Shown piece by piece: positions 46,693-61,000 of a stretch of DNA of 64,000 nt. The notes under the pieces are model-generated. The model was not told the origin of the DNA. It saw nothing but the letters and a program-made list of their open reading frames with translations, and did no database searches. Both the position numbers and the translations under genes were made by a program. How positions within the stretch are numbered: position 1 is the first letter of the stretch; each line of letters starts with the position of its first letter. This DNA comes from Epinephelus fuscoguttatus (Eukaryota; Chordata; Actinopteri; Perciformes; Serranidae): positions 20,553,707 through 20,617,706 of the forward strand of contig NC_064770.1 of the NCBI RefSeq assembly GCF_011397635.1. Direction: 5' to 3'.

Positions 46693-47698
46693 TGCCTGGC
46701 TTTTTTTCTTTCATGCTGTTGGGCAACAGAGAAGAACAAATACAGGAATAATAAACATGTATATGTTGCATGTGGCTATATGATTTCAGGACAAATGTAG
46801 CAGTATTTACTTGAGGCTACTTCATGTTGTCATGGTTATGACAGTCTCTTAAATGTCCGTATCTGTACAGTAACTATTTTCTGAACTGGTATCTGGTATA
46901 TAAAAGCTAAGAAATGTCTTTTATATAGCTTTCCAAAAATCAATAATGTGGTGCTTCAGTGGTCTTAGGTCTGAGCTTTTTCTTTGTTTTTCATCTGCAT
47001 GAGGTCAGAGGTCAGGGTCATTTACAGCAGCACCCCTGAGGCTGATGGAGTTTGCCCAGGTCAGTGCAGCAGGGCTGATGTTGAAAGGTTTTGAACCAGG
47101 GTCATCAACTTGAGATAACGAAATCACAAAGGTAAAAGCCTACATTTTTACAGTCTGCGACTCTTGTACTACAACGTAGACCGCGATTCTTCCAGCTTTC
47201 AAGTGTGAGGAACCAAAATGAGAAACTTTTTTAAATGTAAATGCAGACATTACAGGAACTACACAGGTGGATGCAGTTGTAGTGACTTTAGTGACAGTTG
47301 TAGTATTGCAGCATTACTATAAAATCCTGGCAAGTCACCACTTTATTTAAACCAGCCCGACAGCATCCCGTTAAGTTACAGTGTCAACTATGAAGTAAGG
47401 GCATAGGTTTTGTTTCAGCATTTGAGGTACATGTGATATGGGAGGTTTAGGGTCTTCCCCCAGATTTTTATGCATCAATTTATGTTGACCTGCATCACCT
47501 CCCTAAAATCCATGTCTATGCTATGAAGAACTAACAAAATTATGCCAAAGATAATTTCCAGTACAAAAACTGCAAGCAATGAGGTTTATTAGAAAATTAT
47601 CAAATAACAAGGGAAATGTCAAGTTCTAAATATATCTAAAATTATATTACAGAAAATAGATGTAGATATTATTTCATTTAATATTTAGCAATTTTTGT
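46693..47698. other. Intergenic stretch with no gene seen
   Basis: No open frame with family character, tRNA-like fold or repeat boundary was recognised. Confidence 0.4.
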
Positions 47699-48075
47699 CA
47701 GGTAATTTTTATGGGGTTTTGGGGTTTACTTTTCTTTTTTGCTTATTTTCAGGTAATTGTCTTGGTTTTTTTTTTTATCTTTTTTGTCTATTTTTAGGTA
47801 ATTTTCTTGATTTTTTTTATCTTTCTTTTTTGTCTATTTTCAGGAAATTTTCTTGATTTTTTTATCTTTTTTTTGTCTATTTTTTTTAGGAAATTTTCTC
47901 ATTTTTTATCTTTCTTTTTTGGTCTATTTTTAGGTAATTTTCTTGTTTTTTTAATCTTTTTTTTGGTGTGTTTTCAGGTAATTGTCTTGTTTTTTATCTT
48001 TATTTTTTGTCTGTTTTCAGGTAATTTTCTTGTTTTTTATCTTTCTTTTTTGACTATTTTTAGGTACTTTTCTTG
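47699..48075 (+). repeat. T-rich minisatellite, about eight 45-bp units
   Basis: The unit is built on TTTTTTGTCTATTTTCAG followed by GTAATTTTCTTG and a T-run with ATCTTT. The AGGTAATT or AGGAAATT core recurs at about 47750, 47797, 47841, 47888, 47932, 47977, 48018 and 48062, a 41-47 bp spacing. A 132-codon Phe-rich open frame across it is an artefact of the T-richness. Confidence 0.8.
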
Positions 48076-48483
48076 TTTGTTTATAAAAATAGCTTATTTT
48101 TGGGTAGTTTCTGGGTTACTAAATTTACTTTACTTAATATCTTGCCAGTGTTCGGGCCATTTCGTGAATCTCTCATTGCCTTCTAACCAAGTTTCTGAAA
48201 AATAAAATCAAGCCAATTCGCTCAGGTTTCAAACGTTTTCAAACGGTAATTAACAATCATTATTGCAGTTTTAAATTTGACCAGATCCAAAAATGTCAAT
48301 GCACGTGACTTTAAAAACAGTGTGTTCCCTGTACCCCACATTGTGTACTGTCCTGACTGCTCTCCTGCTCTTTCTATGAATTGAAAATTAAAGACAGATA
48401 TAGGTGGAATATTTAAGGGGCCTACTGGGCACAGACCCTGTACAGAGGTTCCCAGTTAAAAAGTGCCCCTTCAGGCGTTCACC

Positions 48484-49015
48484 TGTGTGTGTGTGTGTGT
48501 GCCAGATGAACCTGTAGCAAAAGTCACACCACACCTCCACCTGCTGTCCGTGTTCACACAGGGAGATCCCGCCCCCTTTGCCCGAGCTCAAATCCTATTG
48601 GCCGGCGGGATGAGTGAGTGATGCCAGTGTGGAGCACCTGGTAGTCAGTCAGCGACGGGGCTCTCAGTGGAGCTTCGTTCAGGGAACTGACTACACAGCA
48701 ATGCGGACGAATAAGGGCATAAACGAGGGGAATTGTCCGGTTTTCACTCACAACCCGGCGGATTGGGGCTTTGCTTGGTCGTAAGGCATGATTTAACAGG
48801 ACTTCGCCTCCAAAAACCGCAAAGAAAAGGACATTAAGTGGCTTGGGAGCAGCTCCGGGGCGGATATTTTCCCGACACAACCCTTACCCACATTCGTATT
48901 CCCAGCAGCCCCTGTCGGCTGGAATAGTCAGCTAAAAATGATTGCTTGAATATTTTTATACTGTCTTGTAGCGTTTTTTCTGCCAGCACCGCTTCCCATT
49001 TTTTACAGACTCGCT
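48484..49015 (+). promoter_or_regulatory. camsap3: GC-richer promoter and 5'UTR region of camsap3
   Basis: After a (GT)n run at 48484-48501, base composition rises in GC and CpG (for example GGCCGGCGGGATGAG and CAACCCGGCGGATTG), unlike the AT-rich surroundings. No TATA box lies at a fixed distance from the ATG. The transcription start cannot be placed. Confidence 0.4.
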
Positions 49016-52000
49016 ATGGTGGACTCTCCCAACACGAGGAAGACTTTTGTGGTCCCAGACATTAAGCCATTGGATTTGTATGACTGTACTAAAGCAAAAA
49101 TATGCGCAAGTGTCGGATGGCTACTGGCAAAGTCTTACGGCAGTGCAGGTAGGTTTGAGTTCAGGCTGCGGGCCTGGTGAGTTGTAATGCCATTTAGTAA
49201 GGTCGCATGCAGACCACCATCCTTTTGTTGACCGGCTGTATATTTGGATTTTTCTCAGCAGGGTTGCGACAAGCACATGCATGTAGGTAAACTACAGTGT
49301 GTGTATAGCTCAGCGATTTTCAGCACAAAGAGCAGCATATGAAAGGGGGGGGGCATGCACGGTTTTTGTCACTCTGACACATGTCATTTGTTCTCCCTCA
49401 GTGTGTGGTCACATTTTTATATGTGTGTGTGTGTGTCAGAGAAACGGGCCTCCTCCCTAGGCCTTATCACGCTAACCCATTTTGTCGCCAGGCTTCATGC
49501 ACAAATTGCAGGCTGCTGGGTATGTTTTTAATCCGGTTACACAGACACAGCACATGGGGCGTAGATGGTTTCCAGTATCATTCTAACAGCCCCCAGTAGC
49601 ACCAAATGAGCACCAGTTTCCTCTGCAATTCATAACCAGGATAAAATAACTGCATGGAAATGACTCATTGTTCACTGAGTGAAAAGACTGAAATCCTTGA
49701 GCAGTTTGACGGGGGGGGTTTCTTCCACTATCCTCAAACCTCAAGAGGCGCTTGTGAGAACCCATCCAGCCACCATGATGCAAAAACACACCCACCTAAG
49801 AAGATAATTTTGTCATACGAATCATAAGACATGGTTTTGCCTAAGGTTTTGTCTAAGAACAGCGTCAGCTCCTGACCCTGAGGTGATAGCAAGTCTCTTT
49901 GTTTTTGAGTCCTATCTGGTAAAGATTAGATCTCACGAAGAGGACAGTGAAACAGTCCTGTTTGAGAGAGGCGTGCCCCTTTTCTTCTCATTTTAACTTT
50001 ATTTCACCAGAAGAGCACACATAATAGTCTGAAAGGGCACTGTTTTGTCCAACTAATCTTAAACACATACTCATTCCTGGGATGTGGATGTAAATAAATG
50101 CTCATTTGGAGGTTAATGGTTAAGGTTTGAATCACACACTCAGTTTTGGCTTTACTCTTTTTGACTTGTGTGTTTCACAATCCCAGGCAGGTCTTGGATC
50201 CAGGACTGGAGGCTGCTGCAGCTTCTGTGTGCTGCTGTTTAGCACCACTCAACCACGCCCTCCGGTCAAAGTCACTCTCCATGCAAAGATACAGGAAGGA
50301 CCACGACTGTGTCCATGTGTAGTTTTGTCTTAATCACCCGTACTGCAAAGTCAAGATGACATCATCACGTTTTCCCATAAACTCAGCTGGGCAGAATAAC
50401 AGATAGCACAGCAGGAGCCAGACCGGGTCATCTGGTCCTCCGGCTCCTCCAGGTCAATTAACCTAATGATAACAATAGGCGACGTTTTTAATCTCTGAGT
50501 CTTTGCAATGCAAAATGGACTTTCACATAGACAGTAGCTTCTATGGGAGCCTGTAAGGGCCTAATGATGTAAAAAAAAATGTCAATCAAAAAGGATCTCT
50601 TGCTCTATATAGGTTACCCTAAAATGAGTCCATGTGCAATCATGATAATCCGAAAGCTGCTTACAGGCTTGGACTGGAATACCTATGTTACTGTAGCACC
50701 AAAATGTTTAAGGCTAGAAGCGAGGAAAACCAGTTCACAAAATACTGTTTTAAACAAAGTCCATACAAATTGTGACCCTCGTCTTCACTACAACCAAACC
50801 CATATAGTATAATTAATCTCCAAAAAAAGGCAAATAAACAGCCGTGCCTAACCTTAACAGTTTCTCCAAATGCCAAAGAACAGAGCTTCTGTGATTATTT
50901 TTCCTGTCTCCTATAGCTTAACACTGAAACATCCTTTATGAGAGGAAAGGAGAGCATGCCATCTCCACAGTTCCTTGCTCTAGTAATAGGCGGCACACAA
51001 TGTGGGTGTTGCCTATAGACTCTGTTTGATCCGCCTGGTAACATTATGTTTGGAGTTTCATAATAATATTAAGAACCAGCATGAAACCTCATTACATGCT
51101 TTAATATACTGTAATTGGTTAGTGTCGTTTACCACCAGTGTTTGTTTTGTTTGTTTGTTTGTTGTCACAGGGAGGATACACACTTTTTTTTTTTTTTTTT
51201 TTTTTTTTACTTCCTTTAACATCGCGAGGTAGGGCATTTGGCCTTGGAAGAGGTCTGCCCCCTCCCCACCATTTGTAGTTCATATATGTTGTAGATACAA
51301 TTTTACTCTTCTTGGCACATAAATGGTTATTCGTATTTTGCACATTCACAACCTCGATTCCAAAGAAGTTAGGACGCTGTGTAAGGTATTCATATGAAAT
51401 ATAGATCAGACATCGGTATTAACTCAATAAATCAGTGCAGATTTATTAACTCAGTACATCCACACTGATAAAGAAATAGAAAAGTACTATCAGTAGTAAT
51501 TTATTGTAGTAGTTATACGTGAAGAGGCCATTGGTTGCACACACAGTCTTTAAAGCTTGAAGATTTTTTGAGCACCTGCTTGAGAATCCTGAGAAAGAAA
51601 CTCTGCGCCTTACATAGCATCCCAACTTTTTTGGAATCTGGGTTTGTAAGGCTATATGTATGTAAAGACTTTTGGCAGATATTTGGCAGATTATTGCGAG
51701 ACAATGTCTTAGGCTCTTTTGTAAACCCTGGACATGCAATTTAAGAATATATGTTTTCCATCTAGCAGAATTAAAAGTGGTTAGGCGAGGATGTCTCAAG
51801 ATGATTAATGATCAGCTCTTGTCTTTGAGACAGATGACTTCATGGATCACTTAAGAATGACTCGTACCTTTTGCATTTAAATGAGACCAGAAAGTCTTGA
51901 TTCACCAGTTTGTACGCTTTAGTAAGGTGTTCATGTAAACTGACATGTTTATAAGGATGATATGATGGGTGACAAATTAAAGGAAACACCATGACGTGTG

Positions 52001-55000
52001 TTAGTATGGAGTCAGGGCACCTGGAGCCTCCAGAACAGCTTCAGTGCACCTTGCCAAGTCTGTGGAACTCTGTTGGAGGGATGAGCACTATTCGACCACA
52101 AGATATTCCCTCATTTATATATTTATATTATTTATATATGTACCTGAGTACAGCAGATAGAAAGAAAAGCAAACATAGCAAGATATAATAAAAGGAAACC
52201 ATCAGAGACAGACGTCAGTAATATGAAGATGAAAGTTTATATAACTTAGTCTTATGGAGATGGTGGTGGACGGAGTTGTCTCACACGTTGCTCCAGAATC
52301 TTCCATAGGTGTTTAACTGGGTTGAGATCAGGTGTCTGAGAAGGGTGTAGCATTTTATTCACGTCATTTTCATATTCACCAAACTGTTCAGTGAGCCCTG
52401 GAATGCAGAAGTATCTGGATTTAATGTGCTTCTCCTCTTTTATTCAGGTTTTTACCTTTTAAATTGTCCTCCCATATGCATAAGCAAATTCGTTTGTTTG
52501 TTGTTCTCGTTAACACTACTTATATAATTTCTGCTTGTTTGTAAATCATAGTCACATTACCTGTTATGGTCATCAGTCTCTTTGGTATCCTCGCCTATAT
52601 TTTTTTGCTTCTCAGAGTGAAACTTTACCGCCTTGTACCCGCATTCTTTCAAAACATGAGTTTCTTTAGCAAATTAGCTCCACGTAGCTACAAAGCTGCT
52701 TGGATCACGCTGAGATCCTGTTGGAATGATTACTCATCCTCTCCCAATCTTTGTTACTATGGTGAGTCAACAAGGGACAAGGACCTGAGGAGGATGTTGC
52801 CTTGTTCTTTCTGTTTACTCAATAGGTAGGAAGTCATATTGGCATACTGTCTGAAACTCTTCCAGACTTGGGTAAAACCCTTGATACAGATACTGATTTG
52901 TACAGTGTATCAGTGTATTTTAAGATAATGTGATACTTTGCCGTAAGAGAAGCATTTGCTGCACCACACAAGGAGGTCAGAGGTCAGAATAAGCTTTGAA
53001 AGGCGAATACTTACCAAGACGAATGCATCCTGCACACGTTGTCACTTTGTCATCCGAGGTTGTCCTGTTAGTCTCCCAAGCACCCATAATGTAATTGCTT
53101 TCTCTGTCTATAGGATGTGCTCCTGTGTACACTGGACCTTTAATGCAATTTAAAGCTACTGTTGCTGATGTAATACAAGAGCACTGTCTGTGATGATGTG
53201 TTACAGGATACACAGGGCTGTTAGGGATGGCATATGTATGGTAAGTGCACCTTTGAATGTATAAGGAGAAGAGAGACGCCTGATGTGTAGAGCTTAAAGT
53301 ATGCTTTGTTCCTCTGAGCACATAATGTCATACGTTGGTTCATTAATGAAACACAGGGTTGCAACTGTATGAGATTTTCATGGTACGATAGCAGTCTCAG
53401 AAAATACTGCAGTTTCACGTTATCACAGTATTACAGAAAGAAAGTATTATCAGTCAGAATGACCCATAAAGGAATGAAAACGAAGTTGAAACTGAAACCA
53501 TTTTTTTTACTCAAAGTATGTGTAAAAAGTCTCCCCTTAGAAAATAACCAAAGTAAAGGGATTCATTGTCCAGCTGCACTTTTTATTCCAAATCGCAGAT
53601 GAACAAATGTACACAGTATGACAACCGCCAACTTTTATATCACAGTATACCTTGAAACCAGTACATTGCTGTAACTCCACAAACACATAAGCATTTTTAA
53701 GGGTATTCTATGCAGGATTTTCCTAAAATACAATGTACAGACTCATTGTACAGACCTCATTTTATTTTGCTGTGTTCGGGGTGTTCCTGGGCACAGCGTG
53801 CAGGAGAGGTCGGGACTTTATAAAAAGGTAGTGACCAGGTACCAGACTTTAAGCAGCATGTATCCAAGAGGAAGCAGAAATCACGGACACAGCACTGAGA
53901 AAATGCAAATAGAGCGAGGAGAAACACTAAGTTGGCTGTTAATTTCTCTACTGATACTGTTTACAGACAGTAGTTGACAATTCCTGCACAGTATACCTTT
54001 GAACTGCATGCATGTATATGTATATTTTTCAGCTTCAGCCATTCACCAAGGGAATGGTACAGTTGCAGCTGCAGTTGCAAGTTTATTGAGGATTTTGTAC
54101 ATTTTACAAGCCAATATACCTACAAATTATTTTACAGCCATTTCTTGAGATCTGATTTAAAACTCCTCAACTACTAATAGGTAGGCAGGTACAGATTTGT
54201 ACTCATTCTTTTGGGAAATGTGCACCTTAATTTGCACGATTATTTTGTCTGCGGGGAGAAGGTTTAATTTTGAGAAATGCAAAATTGTATGTTTTACAGC
54301 TGGCTGATGAAATATTCTGATATTGGGCAGGGTTATTATTACCTTTGCCAAGGAGGTTATGTTTCCACTTCAGTTCAAAGAAGAACCCATTAAGTTTCAG
54401 AGCGGATCTAAGTCACGGGGAGGATACACAAACTATTTTTCCCTCTGCCAAGGACATTTGGCCTTGGTAGAGGCCTGAGCTCTCTTAGTTCCCTTTTAGT
54501 TGTAAACAAATAATACAGTCTTAACATGTAGACAGGTCCAGTGACAATCTCCTACAATCCGGGACGTCTAAGCTGTGGTGTTTATGTTGGCATTAGCATT
54601 TCACTTTGAACTAGTGGTCACATGTAGGGCAGGGTTTTAACATAGCCCCCCTCACCACTGCTAGATTTTGGGGCAACCACACAGTACCTGCTTTGTTCTA
54701 AAAATGAGAGTGGATAATCATCTGTGTTTGATCCTTCCCACCACATGATGAGGATGTTTATAGCCCCACAGCCAACAGTCTTATCAAAACACATGAATGC
54801 TGAGTTATTCATTTGTAAAATGTTCTCCAGAAGTGGCATAATAAGAAAATAAATGTCACCAATGGATTTTTAACCGATATCTGAGCTCTTCTTAATTATT
54901 TCATCTGTGTTGAGTTGTTCCAGTTAGCAGCCTGACAGTTCAAATCAAATCCAGCAGATTTTGCAAACCGCTGTGCCACGTTATTAACAGTGAGAACCAC

Positions 55001-58000
55001 TTAATGTGCACTGTTACTGTGACAACCTTCTTGAAATGCAATGCTGATTGTTCCACTTAAATGTGAAGTGAGAAGGGGTGCGTGGTTGGGGTCTTGTCGA
55101 ACCTTTTTTTACCCAAAGGAGCCAGCTTGGTTTAAACTGTGGCTGATTTCAACCAGCGTTTGTTTGGATGTATTGTCGCTGCTCTCTGTCTGTTGATTAC
55201 TGTCAGACACGTGTGGTCATGTCTATGACATGACCAGCACGCCGGCTAAATCAGTCAATGAAGTAGAAGGACACATGGCTCCTGTTATCAGCAGGCGATC
55301 AAGCAATGCAGGTCAGGACAGAGAGGAGCTAACACAGCTCAACTGACTGCAGCCATAATGGCAAGCTGCACCGGTTCCACTGTACATTTCAATAGCTAAT
55401 GCAGTTTAGCATAACTAAATATTGTGTGTATGAGCTCATTACTGAAATGCCGCTGTGCTCTTTCTTGGCTGTTTTTGTGTAATAATAGTGCAGCGCTACT
55501 GCAGAGAAATTGGCAGGCTACATCCACACTAATATGTTTTCATTTTAAAACATGTAACTATTGTTTCGTTCATGCTGAGAGTTCACACTACTCTGGTGTT
55601 TTGGAACCTCAAAACCCAAGACCTTTGAAATACTGCTGACCCCATTTTAGTTTGAAAACTCCAGGGTGCATTTCAGTCTGGATGTGTGGAAGCAGAGAGA
55701 TTTAAAATGATGTTGCAGACACCCATATTCACTTCCCAGTTGGGTCTTGTCGGTCACAACATATCAAGCCAAAACACTAAAGCTAGGCCTTCATACCTTT
55801 TGTGAGTTCATCCTTCTTGTGAAGGTAGCGCCAATCTTCTTATTGTCATGGCTTCCTCCAGTGATGGATAATGCTCCTGGTACCACTCTGATATGTCACT
55901 GTCATAGCTTTGCAACGACTCCCAATAGAGTGTCGAAGTCACGCCCCTTCCGCTAGAGCTCATGGGACCTTAAATCGGAAAAAATATGAATGGCAGTGAA
56001 TGGGGAGAGCAGTATTATCTCTTGGTCCCGTTTGAGTTGCGACATGAAATCTAAATATGTTGTTAATGAATTTAATACATACATTTTAAGGTCAAGAAAG
56101 TCATACTTTGTGGTAAAACTGTTGAGATATAAGCTTTTTAATTAGAAAGACTCAAGAGTACAAAGGAGGAGGTCGCGTATGTGACGTCATAGCTTTCGCT
56201 TGCTTTCTGCAGCTTGGCCTCCCCGCTGAAATTCCACTGTTTTATGGTTAATCGATTTATGATTGAAGATATCTGTGTGTTTTGTGCCAGGTTGCAGTCA
56301 CTCCAAGCTGCTGGAAGCGAGCCAAGGCTATGACGCCACATACGCGACCGCCTCCAGTGTAGTTTTTCTAATTACGTTTTTTTTTTCAAAAGCTTATATC
56401 TCAACAGTTTTACCACAAAGTATGACTTTCTTGACCTTAAAATTTATGTTTTAAATTCATTAACGACATATTTGGATTTCATGTCACAACTCAAACGGGA
56501 CCAAAAGATAATATTTCTCTCCTCATTCACTGCCATTCATATTTTTTCCGATCTAAGATCCCATGAGCTTCACTGGAAGGGGCGTGACTTCGGCACTCTA
56601 TGTGCTCTGCTTCTTTGACCGCCTTATACTTATGTTGCTTTCATGAACACTTCCCCCTCTTCGTTGGTCCAAGCAAAGAAAACTCTGGTCTTACTTTTTG
56701 CCTTCTCTGTAATATTGTCTGTAACTAAGCAACCAACTACATAGTAGACTGTCTGCCTTCTGTCTACATCGTTAAGTGCCCAGTGCGCGTGAATGGTCAT
56801 GCGGTCATATAGACGGAGACTATTTCTTAAACAGTGCTAAAACGCTTGTGTTTACAGAGACTGTTTTCGTTTTAAAACCCTGTTTCAAAATGAACATTTT
56901 TTAGCGTAGATGTGGTCTGTTTATTGTCTTCTTGTAACAACTCAACAACAGCTCTCGTGAGATGGCAGAATGTGACTCCTTCTTGAGTGAGACTTGGTTT
57001 GACACAGTAACAAACAGATCAGATCAAACAAAAGGTAAAGAAAAATGCTTTATTTCTCTGTTGTGACACTTTCCATAATGTTATCAGACATTTACGATGA
57101 CAATCTGAAGCTGTCAGCGCAACAACAAGCACTTTTTGACGCTGCGCTTTGGCCCATAGGATTACTTTGCAGCCTGTTTGCAGCTGCTGGGTGCAGCACT
57201 CTTGCTCAATACTTCACCAATTTTTAACAAATGCTGTTTCCGTTAGTCACATAGACACAAAACATGAGAAAATAGGGTCCAGGTTGAAAATACTAAGTCT
57301 CTTGGTTAAAATCTCCAGAGTGTGCTTGCTCGAACCTCTTTACTTTACATGAAATAAAGCCCAAGCAAAAAGGAATGTGATCTCTCCATAACGTTGGCAT
57401 CAATAGACCTCCAGGGAAGTATTTAGATTAAAAACACAAGCTTGTGTGTTTGCATAAACTGGAGCAACAGTCGCTCTGTCACTCTCACAGGTTATAGGGT
57501 CAGTGCTTATCTGCTGTTGAGTAAGAAGGCAAAAGTCAAAAGTTTATTAACATGTTATTAGCACAGGTGAGTGAAGCAGGGAGATCACTCCTAACTTAAG
57601 GGTTAACTGGTCAACCTTTTTATTACCTCCTATTCCCTTTAGGTTTTTAACTAGTTGTGTGCTCTATTCTGTAATTGGTGCTATTTTTGTGCAGGTACAC
57701 AGTTTTGGAAGTTTGCACTGGGTTTGTTTCTGTGACATGTGACACAAAGTCATCATTCATGGTGAGACTGTCTCATATGGAAATCATGCTCATATCGATC
57801 TCTCACATCTCGCTGAGTTGTGGCATTTGCATCCTGCTTTGCCTTCTGGGCAAGTTTTTTTTTTTTAACACGTCATCGTGGGAAGACTTTTTTTTTTTTC
57901 TTTTACATGTATTATGTAAATACGCTGAGCTATGGTCAAAGGTGTACATTTTGGTGGGTGTGTCTCAGTGTTTACAGCAGTAAAGTAAGCATTGTTGTTC

Positions 58001-61000
58001 TGGCACACGGGAGCATATTTACAACAAAACGCACCATGTGGCGTGACTGACAATATTGTCTGACATCTATAGTCATCGTGGAGTGAGAGTGAGAGCGAAC
58101 AGGGCATTGTCTGACCTCTGAAGCTGGGCGTTTTGTTTTGTTGTCTGCTGTCAGTGGATCCATTACATGACGTTATAATGATACAGCAACACAGTGACAC
58201 CTCCCTTGTAATAACCCCTTTGTTTCTCTGTTAGGCTTAGTCTAAGGCACTCATAAGTTTCTCTGCTCTCTTTTCAGCCAGACTGCTGGTATTTCAGCAC
58301 GACAACTTTTTTCCCAAAGGCCCTTTAACGCTTATTCCAGTGTGTTTGCACAGAGACACACGCTATTGAGTTTGCTGCTGGTTTAGTCTGGATGCAGGAA
58401 AACCAGTTTCACAGAGGGTGTGTCTAGCATTTGTTTTTTTAGAATAATGTTTGCTGCGATCTTAAAGACCAGCTTGAACAGATTCTTTAAAAAATTTCAG
58501 CTAGTCATTCGTAGTGAGTGCAGCACACTGCCTCGATACTTGTCTGAGTTGAGACAGAATTTGAGTTTTTTACTTTGCTTTTGTAGGGTTCAGCAATAAG
58601 GATTGCCCAATTGCCTGGAGCAGGTAAAATGCCATGTTGGACTAGTAAATGTAGCAACTCACTTGCTCAATTGGGCAAGCGGAACGAAAAAAAATTTCAT
58701 CACATAGTTTTTTTATGGAGTTTAACATGGACTGTAACAGTCTGGCACTCACGAGAAAATGGCGGTGGGTAAAGACTAGGGCAGCCCCTGACTAAGAATT
58801 TTCCTAGTTGAACAGTAGTCGTCATTTAGGGCCATTAGTTGACTAGTCGCCCATATGTTTATAATATTAATTTAATTATTATTATTATTATTTATTTTTT
58901 TAAAGATATTTTTTTGGCTTCAGCCGCAGCAGCTTTGTACATGGGGTGCCCGCTCTATCCACTAAGCCACCGACACCCCAATGTTAATTTAATTATTAAA
59001 TGATATATTTTGGGCAGGGCAACACAATGGTTTGAGTTGAAGGTGTAAGAAAGAATAGTATCAGTAGCATTGTTAACACTGTGCTACATTACAGAGAAAT
59101 ACAAAACTGTACTAATGAACCTTCATTAATATAGGCCTATATTTTATCTACCAGTGCACGTCACACACTGAGCGAGCCACCTGTTAATGACGCTGTCGGC
59201 AAAGCAGTAATGATTGTGCTAAGTGGCTAATGGGCATGTAGCTACTTACATGTTTCAGATGATACGTCATGTTTGTAGTCGACGAATGAAGATGAATTTA
59301 CATATCACCTAGGGTTCGTCCTTCACCTTCTCAAAATGATCCCACACTTTGGATTTCCTGCCCGACATGTTATTAACTAGCCTGTGGAATAACCTCAGGT
59401 ACCAGCCCTCGAAATTAGGGGCCGTACACATGCTGTATCTTTAACCGCTTGGAAAATGCGAAGTCGGGCTCTTGGCACTACTCTTGTGCTTTTTTTGTGC
59501 CAGCTTTTAAGAGCGCTGCAGCAGGTTGCTTAACAAGCACCGTATAGCCTATTTACCTGAAATCCTGAGTGCAGAGCTGATCTTCTTCCAGCTGCTGTTT
59601 ATAAGTGTGTAGGCCTATCGTCTGTGGGACAGGTGTAAAGCTCTGGGTAGCCCTGCACTAAAATGATCAACTTTTCCGTATTTATCAAACTGAATATTTA
59701 CAGAAGAAAGTAAAGATATCTGTTGGCTCTGATTCGTTTGTAACATGACTCCTGTCTGACTGCTGAGCGTGGCCATTTCCTGTGTCAGTCCTTTCAAATT
59801 AAATTCCCACATGGTGCAGTCATAAAGGTTTTGATTTATTTTGACAAGGTGCAGCTTGCTATAGTTTCACCTTTGCAGCCCTAGTAAAGACAAAGTTTGT
59901 GAGCTATGCAAGCCAACATTTCAGTTATCCTTGTAACAGGAGTTCAGTCAGGTGGTGTTAAATTCTAACTATGTTTTGGCAGATCAAGTGGGATTGGTTG
60001 ATAACCATTAATAAATAAGACAATTTGTACAGGGGTAAGTCAACATTAACTTTGACCCTCTGACCCACTTACCAGGCCAGGAAAGTGGAAACCCCCCCCA
60101 AACATTAGCACTGAAGCCTCTTCGTAGTTTTGAGGCTGCAGGCTTTAATCAGGTTGCTTATTTCTGCTTGTGAGATTTCCTTCATCTTTGCGGAGATCTG
60201 TAAGAGCAATTTTCACTGAAGCTTTGCACAAAAATTAAGCAAAGGCTTTAAAAAGAGTGAAGGAACGAGGGACGGAGCATCTTGTAATCTGCAGATGTGA
60301 ACCTCTGAGCTCTGCATGCCCCACTGACCTTGATGCTTGCTCCGTTCTACTCACTCACATGATTACAGCTCTAGGGTATGCACCAGTTGTCTTAATCTGC
60401 CACCAAACCTGGCACGCTGCAGGTTTCCACGCCAGCGACAGTAAAACACACACAAGATGATCTCTGACTGAAGAACGGGCCAAGATTAAAACATATGGAA
60501 CTTCATTCTATTTATACATCTACACATTAGCGCTTTGTGTTGGCAAGAATCTGGCTTCATGATACATAGCGCGATATAGGGGTTATGATTTAGTATATTA
60601 CGATGTATTGTGATTCTGTATTTTTTCTAAATCTAATAACAGTATAAAGAGCACACCACTGTATGCTTTAAAAAAGTGTACTTTTGTATACACTCAGAAC
60701 AGTGGGATCTGCATTTGTATTTATCACAGCCCTCGTATCATCCAACATCATCATAGCACTCCTTTTTGTGCAGTCTGAGAAAAGGAATTAACATATGCCT
60801 ATATCAGTAAAAATATTAAATAAATGTGCTTGCGGGATTCTTTAAGTAAACAGATTGAGAAAAAAAAAATCTAAACAGTTAAATATCGTTACAGTGTTTT
60901 TGAAAATAGATACAGGATCACAAATCATCATAGCAAACAGTTCTCAAGTAGCACCACTGCTCCAGGAACTTATCAAACTGTGTTTGTATGTCTTTGTCCC

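Noticed and set aside
47807-48205. 132-codon Phe-rich 'membrane protein' open frame
   Set aside because: It lies on the 45-bp T-rich minisatellite; poly-T gives poly-Phe and the apparent transmembrane character is compositional.
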